Below are positions 13,455-20,757 of a DNA stretch of 21,787 nucleotides, piece by piece. A program made the translations under genes and the position numbers. Under the pieces are notes generated by a model. That model saw nothing but the letters and a program-made list of their open reading frames with translations, was not told the DNA's origin and did no database searches. This stretch comes from an uncultured bacterium (GTDB lineage: Bacteria > Patescibacteriota > Patescibacteriia > UBA1558 > GWA2-36-10). The stretch lies in assembly GCA_903876815.1 (NCBI GenBank), contig CAIRBL010000082.1, forward strand, positions 1-21,787. The letters run 5' to 3'. Position 1 is the stretch's first letter; each line of letters starts with the position of its first letter.

Positions 13455-15392
13455 TTAATAAGGATTATAGTTCATTTTTGGCAAACCTTTAGCAAAATTT
13501 TGCATGCCTTTTGGTGGATTAGCTTGCAGTCTACCGTCATTAATAAATTTTTCTGCTGGCTCACCATTAGTGGCATAAGTCCTATTCAAATCAAATTTTT
13601 TTGCAATTACACTGCCATAAATATTGAGTGTGTCACTACCAGGGCCAGTGGTAATAAATTGCCCGCAGCCAACTGCCACTGGATTGCAATCAGGACTTTC
13701 ACCGTCACCCAAAACTATAAAAGTTCCAGCGACCTCTGTCACACCAGTACTAATAGTCACGTCGCCATTAACTATCCATACCAAAGAAGCGATTTCACTT
13801 AATTTATCGACATCTGTATTTGCATACGTGATATTATGTGTGATATTTAAATTGCCGTTTACAATAACAATTCCTGAGCCATTTTGTCCACCATTAACAT
13901 TTCTATTAACAGTTGGGCCAGTAATACTAGTATTTAAAATATAAATGTCATTATCCAAAGTAAATGGATTGTTAGAAAACCAAAAAGGTGGTGGTGTATC
14001 AGGCTTAACCAAAACATTATATTTATTAAAATAATACCCCATAAGCTCTTCTCCAACCCGAGTTACTAGACCATCATAGTCAATTTTACCCAAAACATTC
14101 TTATAATAACCACCACTTAAGCTAGGAAAATTGATGATGGAACTGTTAGCTTGTACTGGCAGAGAAAGACCTTGGGCATTAGTTTTGGTACTGGAAGCAT
14201 AAAAATTAGTGATATCACCACCAGCTTCAATAATATAAGCATTGTATCTATTTGGTGGCAAAGGATAAGTGCCGGTGATATTACCTTTGGAATAAATATT
14301 ACCAGCATCTACTTGAAAATAGGGATTGTTATCAGCTGTGATGCGTGGAGAAAACTGTAGCCAACCAATACCAAAGCCAGATACACTATGTTTATTCCAG
14401 CCCCAACCACACATATAGCCAAAACCATCATTGACAGTGCTACTAGCATAGTCAACCATCAAACCTGGCGTGCTATAATATTTATCACAAGTTTGACAAG
14501 AATTTGTGTTGTCATTATAAGCGTTAGCTGGACACCTGGCATCTTGCTCATCTAAAGGAGTGGTGATAGAACAATTAGAGCATTGATAGCCAGCTTGTGT
14601 GCTAGTAGTGTTTCCATAAACATCATAAGTGTATTTCAAACAATTATCACAAGTGTTATCCTCAACCGTAACGCAAAGACCAATATCAGCATCTATGCAC
14701 TCAGCATCAGTTAGGCAACTAAAGCTATGTAATTCACTACATGCTTGTTTACTGCCAACTGTGCAATTAAAACAACTATCCAAAACACCAGAACCGCTGC
14801 CACCAGCTGGTGCAATCGGAAAACCAAGCTCCCAAGTCCAGTCTGCTTCATCTTCTAAAGGCAAAATACTAGCATGACAAACAGCATCATCATCATGACA
14901 CAAGCTATTTTCTACCAAAATATTATCCGGAGATAAAGTCAGAGTATTTGGTAGATAGTATAAGTCTCCACTAGGACCATTTAAAAATACTCCATTAGTT
15001 GGCGCTTCAGTGCCACCTGGATCATCAAAACAAATCCACCAACCAATATTACCCGCCCAGGCACACCCAGTAACTGCTCTAGTATTATTAGTATTATTAA
15101 CCTCTAAAGACAGATTATAATCAACTGAGCCTGACCCACCACTCCCAGCCGAGCAAGTATCATCAATAGGATCATTATCTTCAATAACTCCATCACCATC
15201 AAAATCATTCAAACAATTCAAAGATAACCAACCGATATTTGGTGACCAAGCCCAACCAGCAAAAGGATAAGTCCCATTTTCTACGCTAGTAGCCTGAGCT
15301 ATTTTTTGATAAGCAACAAAAAATAAAGCGCTAGCTAAAACGCTCAAAAAAAAGATGCGTATATAAAAATGAAAATGAAAATGTTTTTTCAT
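13455..15392 (-). CDS. Exported GW-motif, cysteine-rich surface protein (645 aa)
   Basis: Large secreted or surface protein of unknown function. Basic N-terminus with alternating His (MKKHFHFHFY), hydrophobic signal segment at about 12-34 with a possible AQA cleavage site. Three GW/NIGW-type motifs occur: GWAWSPNIGW (46-55), CAWAGNIGWW (110-119), and CGWGWN...GIGW (328-344). A DFDGDGVIEDND loop (63-74) resembles a calcium-binding dockerin or thrombospondin-3 loop. Residues 207-302 hold 13 Cys, including four CxxC pairs (CFNC, CDNC, CSNC, CQTC). From about 480 onward the sequence is repetitive Asn/Gly/Val/Ile, likely a beta-helix (IVIVNGNLNI, WIVNGDVTIS, FIVLGDG, LNIYGSVIAKKFDLNR). It is monocistronic between its own promoter and terminator, next to the pilus operon. 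A pilus-associated adhesin is an inference. Confidence 0.85.
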   Translation of the reverse strand: MKKHFHFHFYIRIFFLSVLASALFFVAYQKIAQATSVENGTYPFAGWAWSPNIGWLSLNCLNDFDGDGVIEDNDPIDDTCSAGSGGSGSVDYNLSLEVNNTNNTRAVTGCAWAGNIGWWICFDDPGGTEAPTNGVFLNGPSGDLYYLPNTLTLSPDNILVENSLCHDDDAVCHASILPLEDEADWTWELGFPIAPAGGSGSGVLDSCFNCTVGSKQACSELHSFSCLTDAECIDADIGLCVTVEDNTCDNCLKYTYDVYGNTTSTQAGYQCSNCSITTPLDEQDARCPANAYNDNTNSCQTCDKYYSTPGLMVDYASSTVNDGFGYMCGWGWNKHSVSGFGIGWLQFSPRITADNNPYFQVDAGNIYSKGNITGTYPLPPNRYNAYIIEAGGDITNFYASSTKTNAQGLSLPVQANSSIINFPSLSGGYYKNVLGKIDYDGLVTRVGEELMGYYFNKYNVLVKPDTPPPFWFSNNPFTLDNDIYILNTSITGPTVNRNVNGGQNGSGIVIVNGNLNITHNITYANTDVDKLSEIASLVWIVNGDVTISTGVTEVAGTFIVLGDGESPDCNPVAVGCGQFITTGPGSDTLNIYGSVIAKKFDLNRTYATNGEPAEKFINDGRLQANPPKGMQNFAKGLPKMNYNPY

Positions 15393-15406
15393 AATAAATT
15401 ACTTTT

Positions 15407-15415
15407 ATTATAACA
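15407..15415 (-). promoter_or_regulatory. Extended -10 promoter of the 645-aa gene
   Basis: Minus-strand TGTTATAAT, 14 nt upstream of the ATG at 15392, so the leader would be short (about 7-9 nt). It sits right after the terminator of the preceding gene. No clear -35. Confidence 0.6.
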
Positions 15416-15430
15416 TAAATTTCCCTAAAA

Positions 15431-15459
15431 TAAAAAATAACCAACCTGGTTATTTTTTA
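15431..15459 (-). terminator. Intrinsic terminator after the 769-aa fibre protein
   Basis: Perfect 13-bp stem (TAAAAAATAACCA with its complement) and a 3-nt loop. T-rich on the 3' side in both directions, so it may act bidirectionally. It begins 21 nt past the stop of the 769-aa gene. Confidence 0.85.
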
Positions 15460-15480
15460 TTTTTATATACTAGTAAAAAA

Positions 15481-17790
15481 TTAACGGCAAGCGCTATCCA
15501 CTTGACTATTGATCAAAGACTTCCAAGCACTACCGGTACAAATACATAATGCCTTAGTGCTTTGAAAATAATAAGTATAACCTTCAGTTTCAGCCACACA
15601 AGTTGCTTTATTTTTACCTTTTGTATCAAAAGCAATAATACCATCTTCACCCAGCAACACTTGATCAAATGTTGCTATATCCCCAACAAAATCATCAGCT
15701 GTAATATTACCAGCTATCAAATCATCCATGTTTAAATCACCATCCAAAAAAGCATTGCCGGCTCTATCTACCTTAAATTTATCACTACCATTGGTTTGTA
15801 ATTTGATCAGATGAGAACCAGCTGCTGAAGCAGAGCCAATATTACCATAAATCAAATTTTCACCAGCCGCTACCAAAGTATCTCTCAATTGCATTGAACC
15901 TTCTTTGACATAAACATCGCCTCCAAAAAAACCAGCGTAATTATTCGACCCTGTACCATTTGTATCCTGACAATATTCATAAAAATCACCATCAGCCTGC
16001 TCTGCAGCGTAGGCTTTTTCACCCGACAAAGCACAAATACCTAAACCAGCAGAATTAAAATTTGCACCAGTCACATCCCATCCACCAGTAGCCACAATAC
16101 CAATAGCTGCCGGTATGCTGACATCTGCCATAGTTTTATTTATGCCCAAAAGACTAGAAAAAGGATCGTTGTCAGGTAATTCATTTCCAGAAGAACCAAA
16201 TCTATCTGGCTCAGGATCGTCTATCCTAACTGCTTCATCTGTGTAGCCTTTAAATAAACCCGCGTAAGCTCCAGAAGAACCATAAACACCAATCAAACGA
16301 CCGTGACCAAATACGCCGACCGTACCAACACCCGTGACGCCAGCATTTTCTTCATAAGCATTAGTACTGGTAGCCATACCAACTATCGCACTCACACCAA
16401 AAGGATAATTATCATCATCGCGAGCTCTTACATCAGCAATAATTGGATCTGTGCGCAAATACCCTTCAACTTCAGCACCACCGTCCATGTGTACTAAATA
16501 ATCAAAATAACCTTGTCCCACAACTGTCAAATTACCAGAAAATTCAGAATCCCCTATAGCTTGTAGTGAACGAGCAGATAAAATACCATCAACCGTCAAA
16601 TTAGAAGACTCCACTCTTACACCATTAGCACCATTATATGGGCTAAAACTACCTTCACCAGTGGTTCTTAAAAATCTAACCCCAGCAAAATCTATATTAC
16701 CCTCAATAGCTAAAGCTGTGCCGCCAGCTTGATTATAAAACATAGCAGCCACACCCAAAGCTTTATCCTTGGCGCCAGATACAGCGCACAATCCCAAACC
16801 AGCGTGCGTCAAAGTAGCGCCACCATTTGAACCTCCGGCAGCTATCAAACCAACCGTATAAGCCGTATAATTACCTACTGATGCTTGAGTTTTATTTAAA
16901 CCTAACCAACTAATAATCGTATTATTCTCCACTGGCTCTTCCATTTCCCACTCACCTCCTGGCGGAGGTACAATAGAAATTGTACGAGCACCTTTGGCTA
17001 TCACGCCCTGTTCACCATAGCCATAAACGCCAATTACATCTCCTCCACCATAAACACCAATATTACCATAACCCTGAACGCCAGCGTTATTATTGTCATA
17101 ATTTGCTACACCAACAATAGGACTCAAGTTACCAGAAGTTTCTACATACAATTGACCGCCATTAGCTAACAATACTAAACCATCAAAATAACCAGCATAG
17201 TCACCACTTCCTGCATGACCATAAATACCAGCGCCACCAGCTTGATTGCTCTGACCAAAAATGCCATAATCACCTAAACCAAAGACGCCGGTAGTACCTA
17301 AGCCATAAACACCAGGATTATTTGTCGCTTCACCATAAACAGCAAAACCATTGTTTGCCTTACCATATATTGCCCTGCCACCAAGATTGTTTGACTCACC
17401 ATAAACAGCAAAGCTAGGATTTGAACCACTATTGGATATAGTTTTACCATAAAAACCATAAGTAAATGCATTGCTAGCTGAATTAACTTTGCCAGCTGTT
17501 GCACCAAAGGCCCATTTCGCCTCATTGGCATTGGCTGGCTGTCCGGCTATATCTAGAGATCCGGAAATAAACAATCTATCTGTATGAACTTCACTGGCAT
17601 TTAAAATTTGATGACTATCTAAATCAAGATCTTCATTTAAGGGATTTTCCAAAAAATTTAAACCGACATTGCCACCAGGCGGTGGATTGTCTGGATCAAC
17701 ATAATTTTGAGCAAAAACTATAGGCACAAAAACACAAACGCTCAAAATTAAAATCAAAATTGTTAAAAATACTTTTTTATTTTTAAACAT
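15481..17790 (-). CDS. Exported fibre-like repeat protein with four-Cys C-terminus (769 aa)
   Basis: Secreted, probably fibrous surface protein of unknown function. Signal peptide at 1-27 ending VFA|QN. A Pro/Gly segment (NPPPGGNVGLN) follows, then many short Gly-rich beta repeats of the type GVYGxG or AIYGKAN (about 126-260). Residues 226-341 and 470-592 are two copies of one module with matching marks: GVxGxGxxGVYG/GVFG, LGLNKT/LGINKT, and GLGLCAVSG/GLGICALSG. Then LIKLQTNGSDKFKVDRAGNAFL (661-682), a tail-fibre-like stretch also seen in the 522-aa neighbour, and a C-terminal module with Cys731, 749, 751 and 768, Trp756. No sortase motif, membrane anchor or beta-barrel is visible at the end. 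Own promoter and terminator. Adhesive fibre or host-contact protein is inferred. Confidence 0.85.
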   Translation of the reverse strand: MFKNKKVFLTILILILSVCVFVPIVFAQNYVDPDNPPPGGNVGLNFLENPLNEDLDLDSHQILNASEVHTDRLFISGSLDIAGQPANANEAKWAFGATAGKVNSASNAFTYGFYGKTISNSGSNPSFAVYGESNNLGGRAIYGKANNGFAVYGEATNNPGVYGLGTTGVFGLGDYGIFGQSNQAGGAGIYGHAGSGDYAGYFDGLVLLANGGQLYVETSGNLSPIVGVANYDNNNAGVQGYGNIGVYGGGDVIGVYGYGEQGVIAKGARTISIVPPPGGEWEMEEPVENNTIISWLGLNKTQASVGNYTAYTVGLIAAGGSNGGATLTHAGLGLCAVSGAKDKALGVAAMFYNQAGGTALAIEGNIDFAGVRFLRTTGEGSFSPYNGANGVRVESSNLTVDGILSARSLQAIGDSEFSGNLTVVGQGYFDYLVHMDGGAEVEGYLRTDPIIADVRARDDDNYPFGVSAIVGMATSTNAYEENAGVTGVGTVGVFGHGRLIGVYGSSGAYAGLFKGYTDEAVRIDDPEPDRFGSSGNELPDNDPFSSLLGINKTMADVSIPAAIGIVATGGWDVTGANFNSAGLGICALSGEKAYAAEQADGDFYEYCQDTNGTGSNNYAGFFGGDVYVKEGSMQLRDTLVAAGENLIYGNIGSASAAGSHLIKLQTNGSDKFKVDRAGNAFLDGDLNMDDLIAGNITADDFVGDIATFDQVLLGEDGIIAFDTKGKNKATCVAETEGYTYYFQSTKALCICTGSAWKSLINSQVDSACR
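16015..16383 (-). repeat. Internal module copy 2 in fibre protein
   Basis: Encodes residues 470-592 and aligns with the module encoded at 16768-17115. Protein similarity is clear at GVYG, LLGINKT, GIVATGG and GLGICALSG, but the DNA has diverged, so the duplication is not recent. Confidence 0.7.
16768..17115 (-). repeat. Internal module copy 1 in fibre protein
   Basis: Encodes residues 226-341, with marks GVQGYGNIGVYG, WLGLNKT, GLIAAGG and GLGLCAVSG in the same order as in copy 2 (16015-16383). Confidence 0.7.
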
Positions 17791-17815
17791 AATTTTTTCT
17801 TTTTATCTTGATATT

Positions 17816-17824
17816 ATTATAACA
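17816..17824 (-). promoter_or_regulatory. Extended -10 promoter of the 769-aa gene
   Basis: Minus-strand TGTTATAAT, 25 nt upstream of the ATG at 17790 and only 6 nt past the terminator hairpin of the upstream gene. No convincing -35. Confidence 0.62.
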
Positions 17825-17830
17825 CAAATT

Positions 17831-17863
17831 AAAACAAGCAGCGAATTTTTCACTGCTTGTTTT
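17831..17863 (-). terminator. Intrinsic terminator after the 522-aa fibre protein
   Basis: A 14-bp stem (AAAACAAGCAG... with CTGCTTGTTTT) and a 5-nt loop. The one non-Watson-Crick position is C against A in the plus-strand RNA but G against U in the minus-strand RNA, so the fold is better in the minus transcript. The 3' arm ends in TTTT. Confidence 0.85.
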
Positions 17864-17885
17864 TAAAAAAAATATTTTAGTATCT

Positions 17886-19454
17886 TTATTTATCAGAACA
17901 CAAAGAATCAGCCTTACCATTAACCATCGAATACCAGGACGTTCCATTACAATAACACAATACTTTATTAACTTGAAAATTATACACCAAACCATCTGAG
18001 CCAGCTTTGCAAGATGGCGCCGCAGTACCATCATCATCATTAAAATCAAAATAACTGCCCTTACTTGCATTAAAAGAAATCGATCCCCCACTCTTCATAC
18101 CCAAGGTGCCAGCTACAGTCGCACCAACATTGATAGTAGCTGCTGACCCATTGACCACAAGACCATTACTAAATGAACCTTGTGTTGCTGAGATTGAACT
18201 AGCAAAAGTAGCAGCACCAGCCGAAGAAACTTTAAATCTATCTACACCATTATTTTGTAATAATAATAAATTAGAACTACTATGACTACCGCTAGGCAAA
18301 TTAGCATAAAAAATATTTTCAGTTGAACCCAAGGCAGTAGTTGGCCTGACCTGCATCATACCATCTTGGTAATAAGCACCGACTAAGTGTAATTTATAAC
18401 CTGGTGTTAAAGTGTTGATACCAACATTACCCCCCATAATAGCCATTGAATTTGCCTGAGCAAAAGTTTGTGGCAAACCAGAATCTAAATTAATCCCCAA
18501 AGAATCCAAAGCAGAGACAGTGATGGAGCCTAAAGCAATAGCATTTTCTGCGCTAGCTCGTGCCGAATAGCCCAAAGCCAACGATTGCACGCCACTAGCA
18601 ATAGAATTCCAACCTAAGGCCGTAGCACCAAAACCAGAAGCAATCGCTTCATTACCAGCAGCAAAAGCAGAGCCAGCTGTAGCTTCAGCAGCAAGCCCAA
18701 AGGCAAAAGATTCAGAGCCAGAAGCATTAGAGCTATCACCACCAACAAAAGAATTATCACCACTAGCTTCGTTATTTGAACCAATAGCAAAAGCATAAGC
18801 CCCGGAAGCTGTCGTGTTATTTCCGACCGACAAGGAGCCAGCGATGCCAACTGGGCCAGAAAAATAGCCGGCCCAACCTTCATTTGCTAAACCATATATT
18901 GCTGTGCCACCAAGATTATTAGAAATTCCAGCTAATGCATAATTTGGATTAGCGTCAGACAAAGCATTGGTAGCAGCGTAAACACCATAAGAAGTGCCAC
19001 CAGAGGCTGATGAGCCGGAAATAAAGTACGCCGCTTTAGTTGGCGCGCCACTACCAGCAGCACTATTTGCCGCTGTCAAAGAAATCGAGCTGTTGGTTCC
19101 AGTAATGTTTACTGTCCCATAGCCAACTCCCGGCATCGGAACATTAAAAGTATTAGCCTTAAAAGTTGCTGTTTGTAAAGTATCAGCATTTAAAGCCCCG
19201 CTGACAGTCAAAGACGTGCTAGCGGTTAATGCATCAACTTCTAGGTTACCGACATTAATAATATCATTATTTGCCAAATCTACTTCGCCAGAATCATTTG
19301 GGATCAGTGGTGTGTTGACGCCAGACTGATCACCAGGATTCACATTTGGCGCTATCCAAGCCGCTAAAACTTGCTGTTGAATAAAAACTAAACTCAATAC
19401 AGCTGCCGTTAGTGTCAAAAAACCTAAAGAAAATTTATTTAAAATATTTTTCAT
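17886..19454 (-). CDS. Exported fibre protein with YadA-head-like repeats (522 aa)
   Basis: Secreted, probably trimeric fibre. Signal peptide at 1-31 (VLA|AWIAP). An N-terminal region with VDLANNDIINVGNLEV resembles that of the 769-aa protein. Residues 216-313 are seven exact 14-residue repeats with ASG at the start and an A-x-G turn (ASGAYAFAIGSNNE type), the left-handed beta-roll pattern of YadA heads and some phage tail fibres. GGNVGINTLTPGYKLHLVG (341-359) is a motif common in tail-fibre-like proteins. LLLLQNNGVDRFKV (396-409) and the C-terminal module (Cys482, 500, 502, 519, Trp507) are shared with the 769-aa protein. There is no YadA membrane anchor, so this is not a classical trimeric autotransporter. 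Monocistronic with its own promoter and terminator. Function as adhesin is inferred. Confidence 0.87.
   Translation of the reverse strand: MKNILNKFSLGFLTLTAAVLSLVFIQQQVLAAWIAPNVNPGDQSGVNTPLIPNDSGEVDLANNDIINVGNLEVDALTASTSLTVSGALNADTLQTATFKANTFNVPMPGVGYGTVNITGTNSSISLTAANSAAGSGAPTKAAYFISGSSASGGTSYGVYAATNALSDANPNYALAGISNNLGGTAIYGLANEGWAGYFSGPVGIAGSLSVGNNTTASGAYAFAIGSNNEASGDNSFVGGDSSNASGSESFAFGLAAEATAGSAFAAGNEAIASGFGATALGWNSIASGVQSLALGYSARASAENAIALGSITVSALDSLGINLDSGLPQTFAQANSMAIMGGNVGINTLTPGYKLHLVGAYYQDGMMQVRPTTALGSTENIFYANLPSGSHSSSNLLLLQNNGVDRFKVSSAGAATFASSISATQGSFSNGLVVNGSAATINVGATVAGTLGMKSGGSISFNASKGSYFDFNDDDGTAAPSCKAGSDGLVYNFQVNKVLCYCNGTSWYSMVNGKADSLCSDK
18516..18809 (-). repeat. Seven 14-residue YadA-like head repeats
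   Basis: Encodes residues 216-313. Seven units of exactly 14 codons, six beginning ASG, ASA or similar and one ATA, each with Ala/Gly at positions 8 and 10. The DNA repeats are degenerate, so slippage is not recent. Confidence 0.85.
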
Positions 19455-19488
19455 ATTTTTATTTTATTCATAGAAAATTATTAATATT

Positions 19489-19497
19489 ATTATAACA
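19489..19497 (-). promoter_or_regulatory. Extended -10 promoter of the 522-aa gene
   Basis: Minus-strand TGTTATAAT, 34 nt upstream of the ATG at 19454, in the 122-bp divergent intergenic region. No good -35. Confidence 0.62.
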
Positions 19498-19522
19498 TAA
19501 ATTTACAAAAGAGAAAATTATA

Positions 19523-19551
19523 TTGCTTTATCTCAATAAATTAGCTATAAT
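19523..19551 (+). promoter_or_regulatory. Promoter of the hypothetical-lemA operon
   Basis: -35 TTGCTT (19523-19528), 17-nt spacer, -10 TATAAT (19546-19551). Expected start near 19558, about 19 nt before the ATG at 19577. It is back to back with the promoter at 19489-19497. Confidence 0.75.
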
Positions 19552-19576
19552 GAAACTATAAAAATATAATAAAAAT

Positions 19577-20077
19577 ATGTACAAAAAAATTATTTTCATA
19601 GTCATAGCCATTGTCATTGTTTTGGCTGGCGTAACTGGTATTTTGGGCTATATTTGGCAAAGTCAAATACAAGTCATACAAAATAATAACCCTGAGCCTC
19701 AAAAAGAAAAAACTGGATCCTTGAAAATACCACCCCTCCCCCCAGTACCAGAACCACAAATCATCAATAGCTATAGCGGTGAAATCATCGAAATAGCTGC
19801 CGACAAATTAGTTTTAGCCACCAAATATGGCAACAAAACTGTAAGTTTTGATGGACAGACTATTTTTGAAAAATTATTTATTCCCAAATTTCCTCAACTA
19901 CCGCCAGTACCTGGACAAGAAAATAAAGTCGTCGACACTACGCCTGAACCAGAAACTTTGACTTTAAGTGATTTACAAAAATCACAAAAAATCCAAGCTT
20001 TCTGCAATGATAATATTAAAAATCAAGATCAATTTACAGCTGACAAAATCAGCTTAATTGTCAAATTAGATAAGTAA
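19577..20077 (+). CDS. Membrane-anchored hypothetical protein (166 aa)
   Basis: Not firmly recognised. A membrane helix at about residues 4-25 acts as signal or anchor. Two Pro-rich stretches occur: IPPLPPVPEP (about 51-60) and FPQLPPVPGQ (about 107-116). Between and after them the pattern SGEIIEIAADKLVLAT ... VSFDGQTIFEK ... LTLSDLQKSQKIQAF ... FTADKISLIVKL resembles small beta-barrel domains of the DUF5666 kind, in which a T-I strand is followed by a 'DLKxGxxV' strand. One Cys. It sits 10 nt before lemA and is probably co-transcribed. Function unknown; domain likeness is weak and from memory. Confidence 0.75.
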   Translation: MYKKIIFIVIAIVIVLAGVTGILGYIWQSQIQVIQNNNPEPQKEKTGSLKIPPLPPVPEPQIINSYSGEIIEIAADKLVLATKYGNKTVSFDGQTIFEKLFIPKFPQLPPVPGQENKVVDTTPEPETLTLSDLQKSQKIQAFCNDNIKNQDQFTADKISLIVKLDK

Positions 20078-20087
20078 CCACAAAAAT

Positions 20088-20642
20088 ATGAATGGATTGT
20101 ATATTTTATTAATCGCCCTTGTTGTCGTAGTATTATGGGTCATCGTTCTTTTTAACGGTCTAGTACGCTTAAAAAATCGCGTTTCAGAAGCTTGGTCTGA
20201 TATTGATGTCCAGCTCAAAAGACGTTATGACTTGATTCCAAATTTAATGGAAACAGTCAAAGGCTACATGAAACATGAAGAAGGTGTTTTGACCAAAGTT
20301 ACCGAAGCAAGAAATATGGCAATGTCAGCCACTGGCACCGAGGCCAAAGGCAAAGCAGAAAACGCTTTATCTGAAACTTTAAAAAACTTGTTTGCAGTTG
20401 CCGAAAATTATCCCGACCTCAAAGCTTCACAAAATTTCTTACAACTTCAAGATGAAATTTCTGACACAGAAAATAAAATTCAAGCCTCTCGTCGCTTTTA
20501 CAACGGCAATGTCAGAGACTTTAATACTAAAATCCAAGTGTTTCCAAACAACATGATTGCCAACACCCTAGGTTTCAAAGCCTTTGAATTTTTTGAAATA
20601 GACAATGAAAAAGAAAGAGAAAACGTACAAGTAAAATTTTAA
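20088..20642 (+). CDS. lemA: LemA family membrane protein (184 aa)
   Basis: Small membrane protein with an N-terminal helix (about 4-22) and a long helical-bundle domain exposed to the other side. Signature segments: RVSEAWSDIDVQLKRRYDLIPNLMETVKGY (31-60), KVTEARN (70-76), LKASQNFLQLQDEISDTENKIQASRRFYNGNVRDFN (111-146), and the end FPNNMIANTLGFKAFEFFE (152-170). Length is typical. The molecular role is not known; lemA is often next to htpX, as here, which hints at membrane protein quality control. Ten nt separate it from the upstream gene; a terminator follows it. Confidence 0.96.
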   Translation: MNGLYILLIALVVVVLWVIVLFNGLVRLKNRVSEAWSDIDVQLKRRYDLIPNLMETVKGYMKHEEGVLTKVTEARNMAMSATGTEAKGKAENALSETLKNLFAVAENYPDLKASQNFLQLQDEISDTENKIQASRRFYNGNVRDFNTKIQVFPNNMIANTLGFKAFEFFEIDNEKERENVQVKF

Positions 20643-20655
20643 TAAACATACTTTT

Positions 20656-20677
20656 AGCCTCGAGTTTACTCGAGGCT
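20656..20677 (+). terminator. Intrinsic terminator after lemA
   Basis: Perfect 9-bp stem (AGCCTCGAG / CTCGAGGCT) with a 4-nt loop, then a run of T residues on the plus strand. It begins 13 nt past the lemA stop. Confidence 0.9.
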
Positions 20678-20694
20678 TTTTATATTTTTTAAAA

Positions 20695-20724
20695 TTGACA
20701 AAAGCACCTATTTATTGTTATATT
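20695..20724 (+). promoter_or_regulatory. Promoter of htpX
   Basis: Perfect -35 TTGACA (20695-20700), 18-nt spacer, -10 TATATT (20719-20724) preceded by TGT. Start expected near 20731, leaving a leader of about 27 nt. It stands between the lemA terminator and htpX, so htpX is separately transcribed. Confidence 0.75.
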
Positions 20725-20757
20725 AAATTGAAATTAAGCTAAAAATAAACTAAAAAT

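Noticed and set aside
13624..13944. Plus-strand frame of 106 codons
   Set aside because: Antisense to the beta-helix part of the 645-aa protein; no promoter or family likeness.
18614..18883. Minus-strand frame of 89 codons in another frame of the 522-aa gene
   Set aside because: It is rich in Leu only because the Ala/Gly repeat DNA is read out of frame.
17886..19454. Classical trimeric autotransporter (YadA)
   Set aside because: The C-terminal membrane anchor is absent; only the head repeats match.
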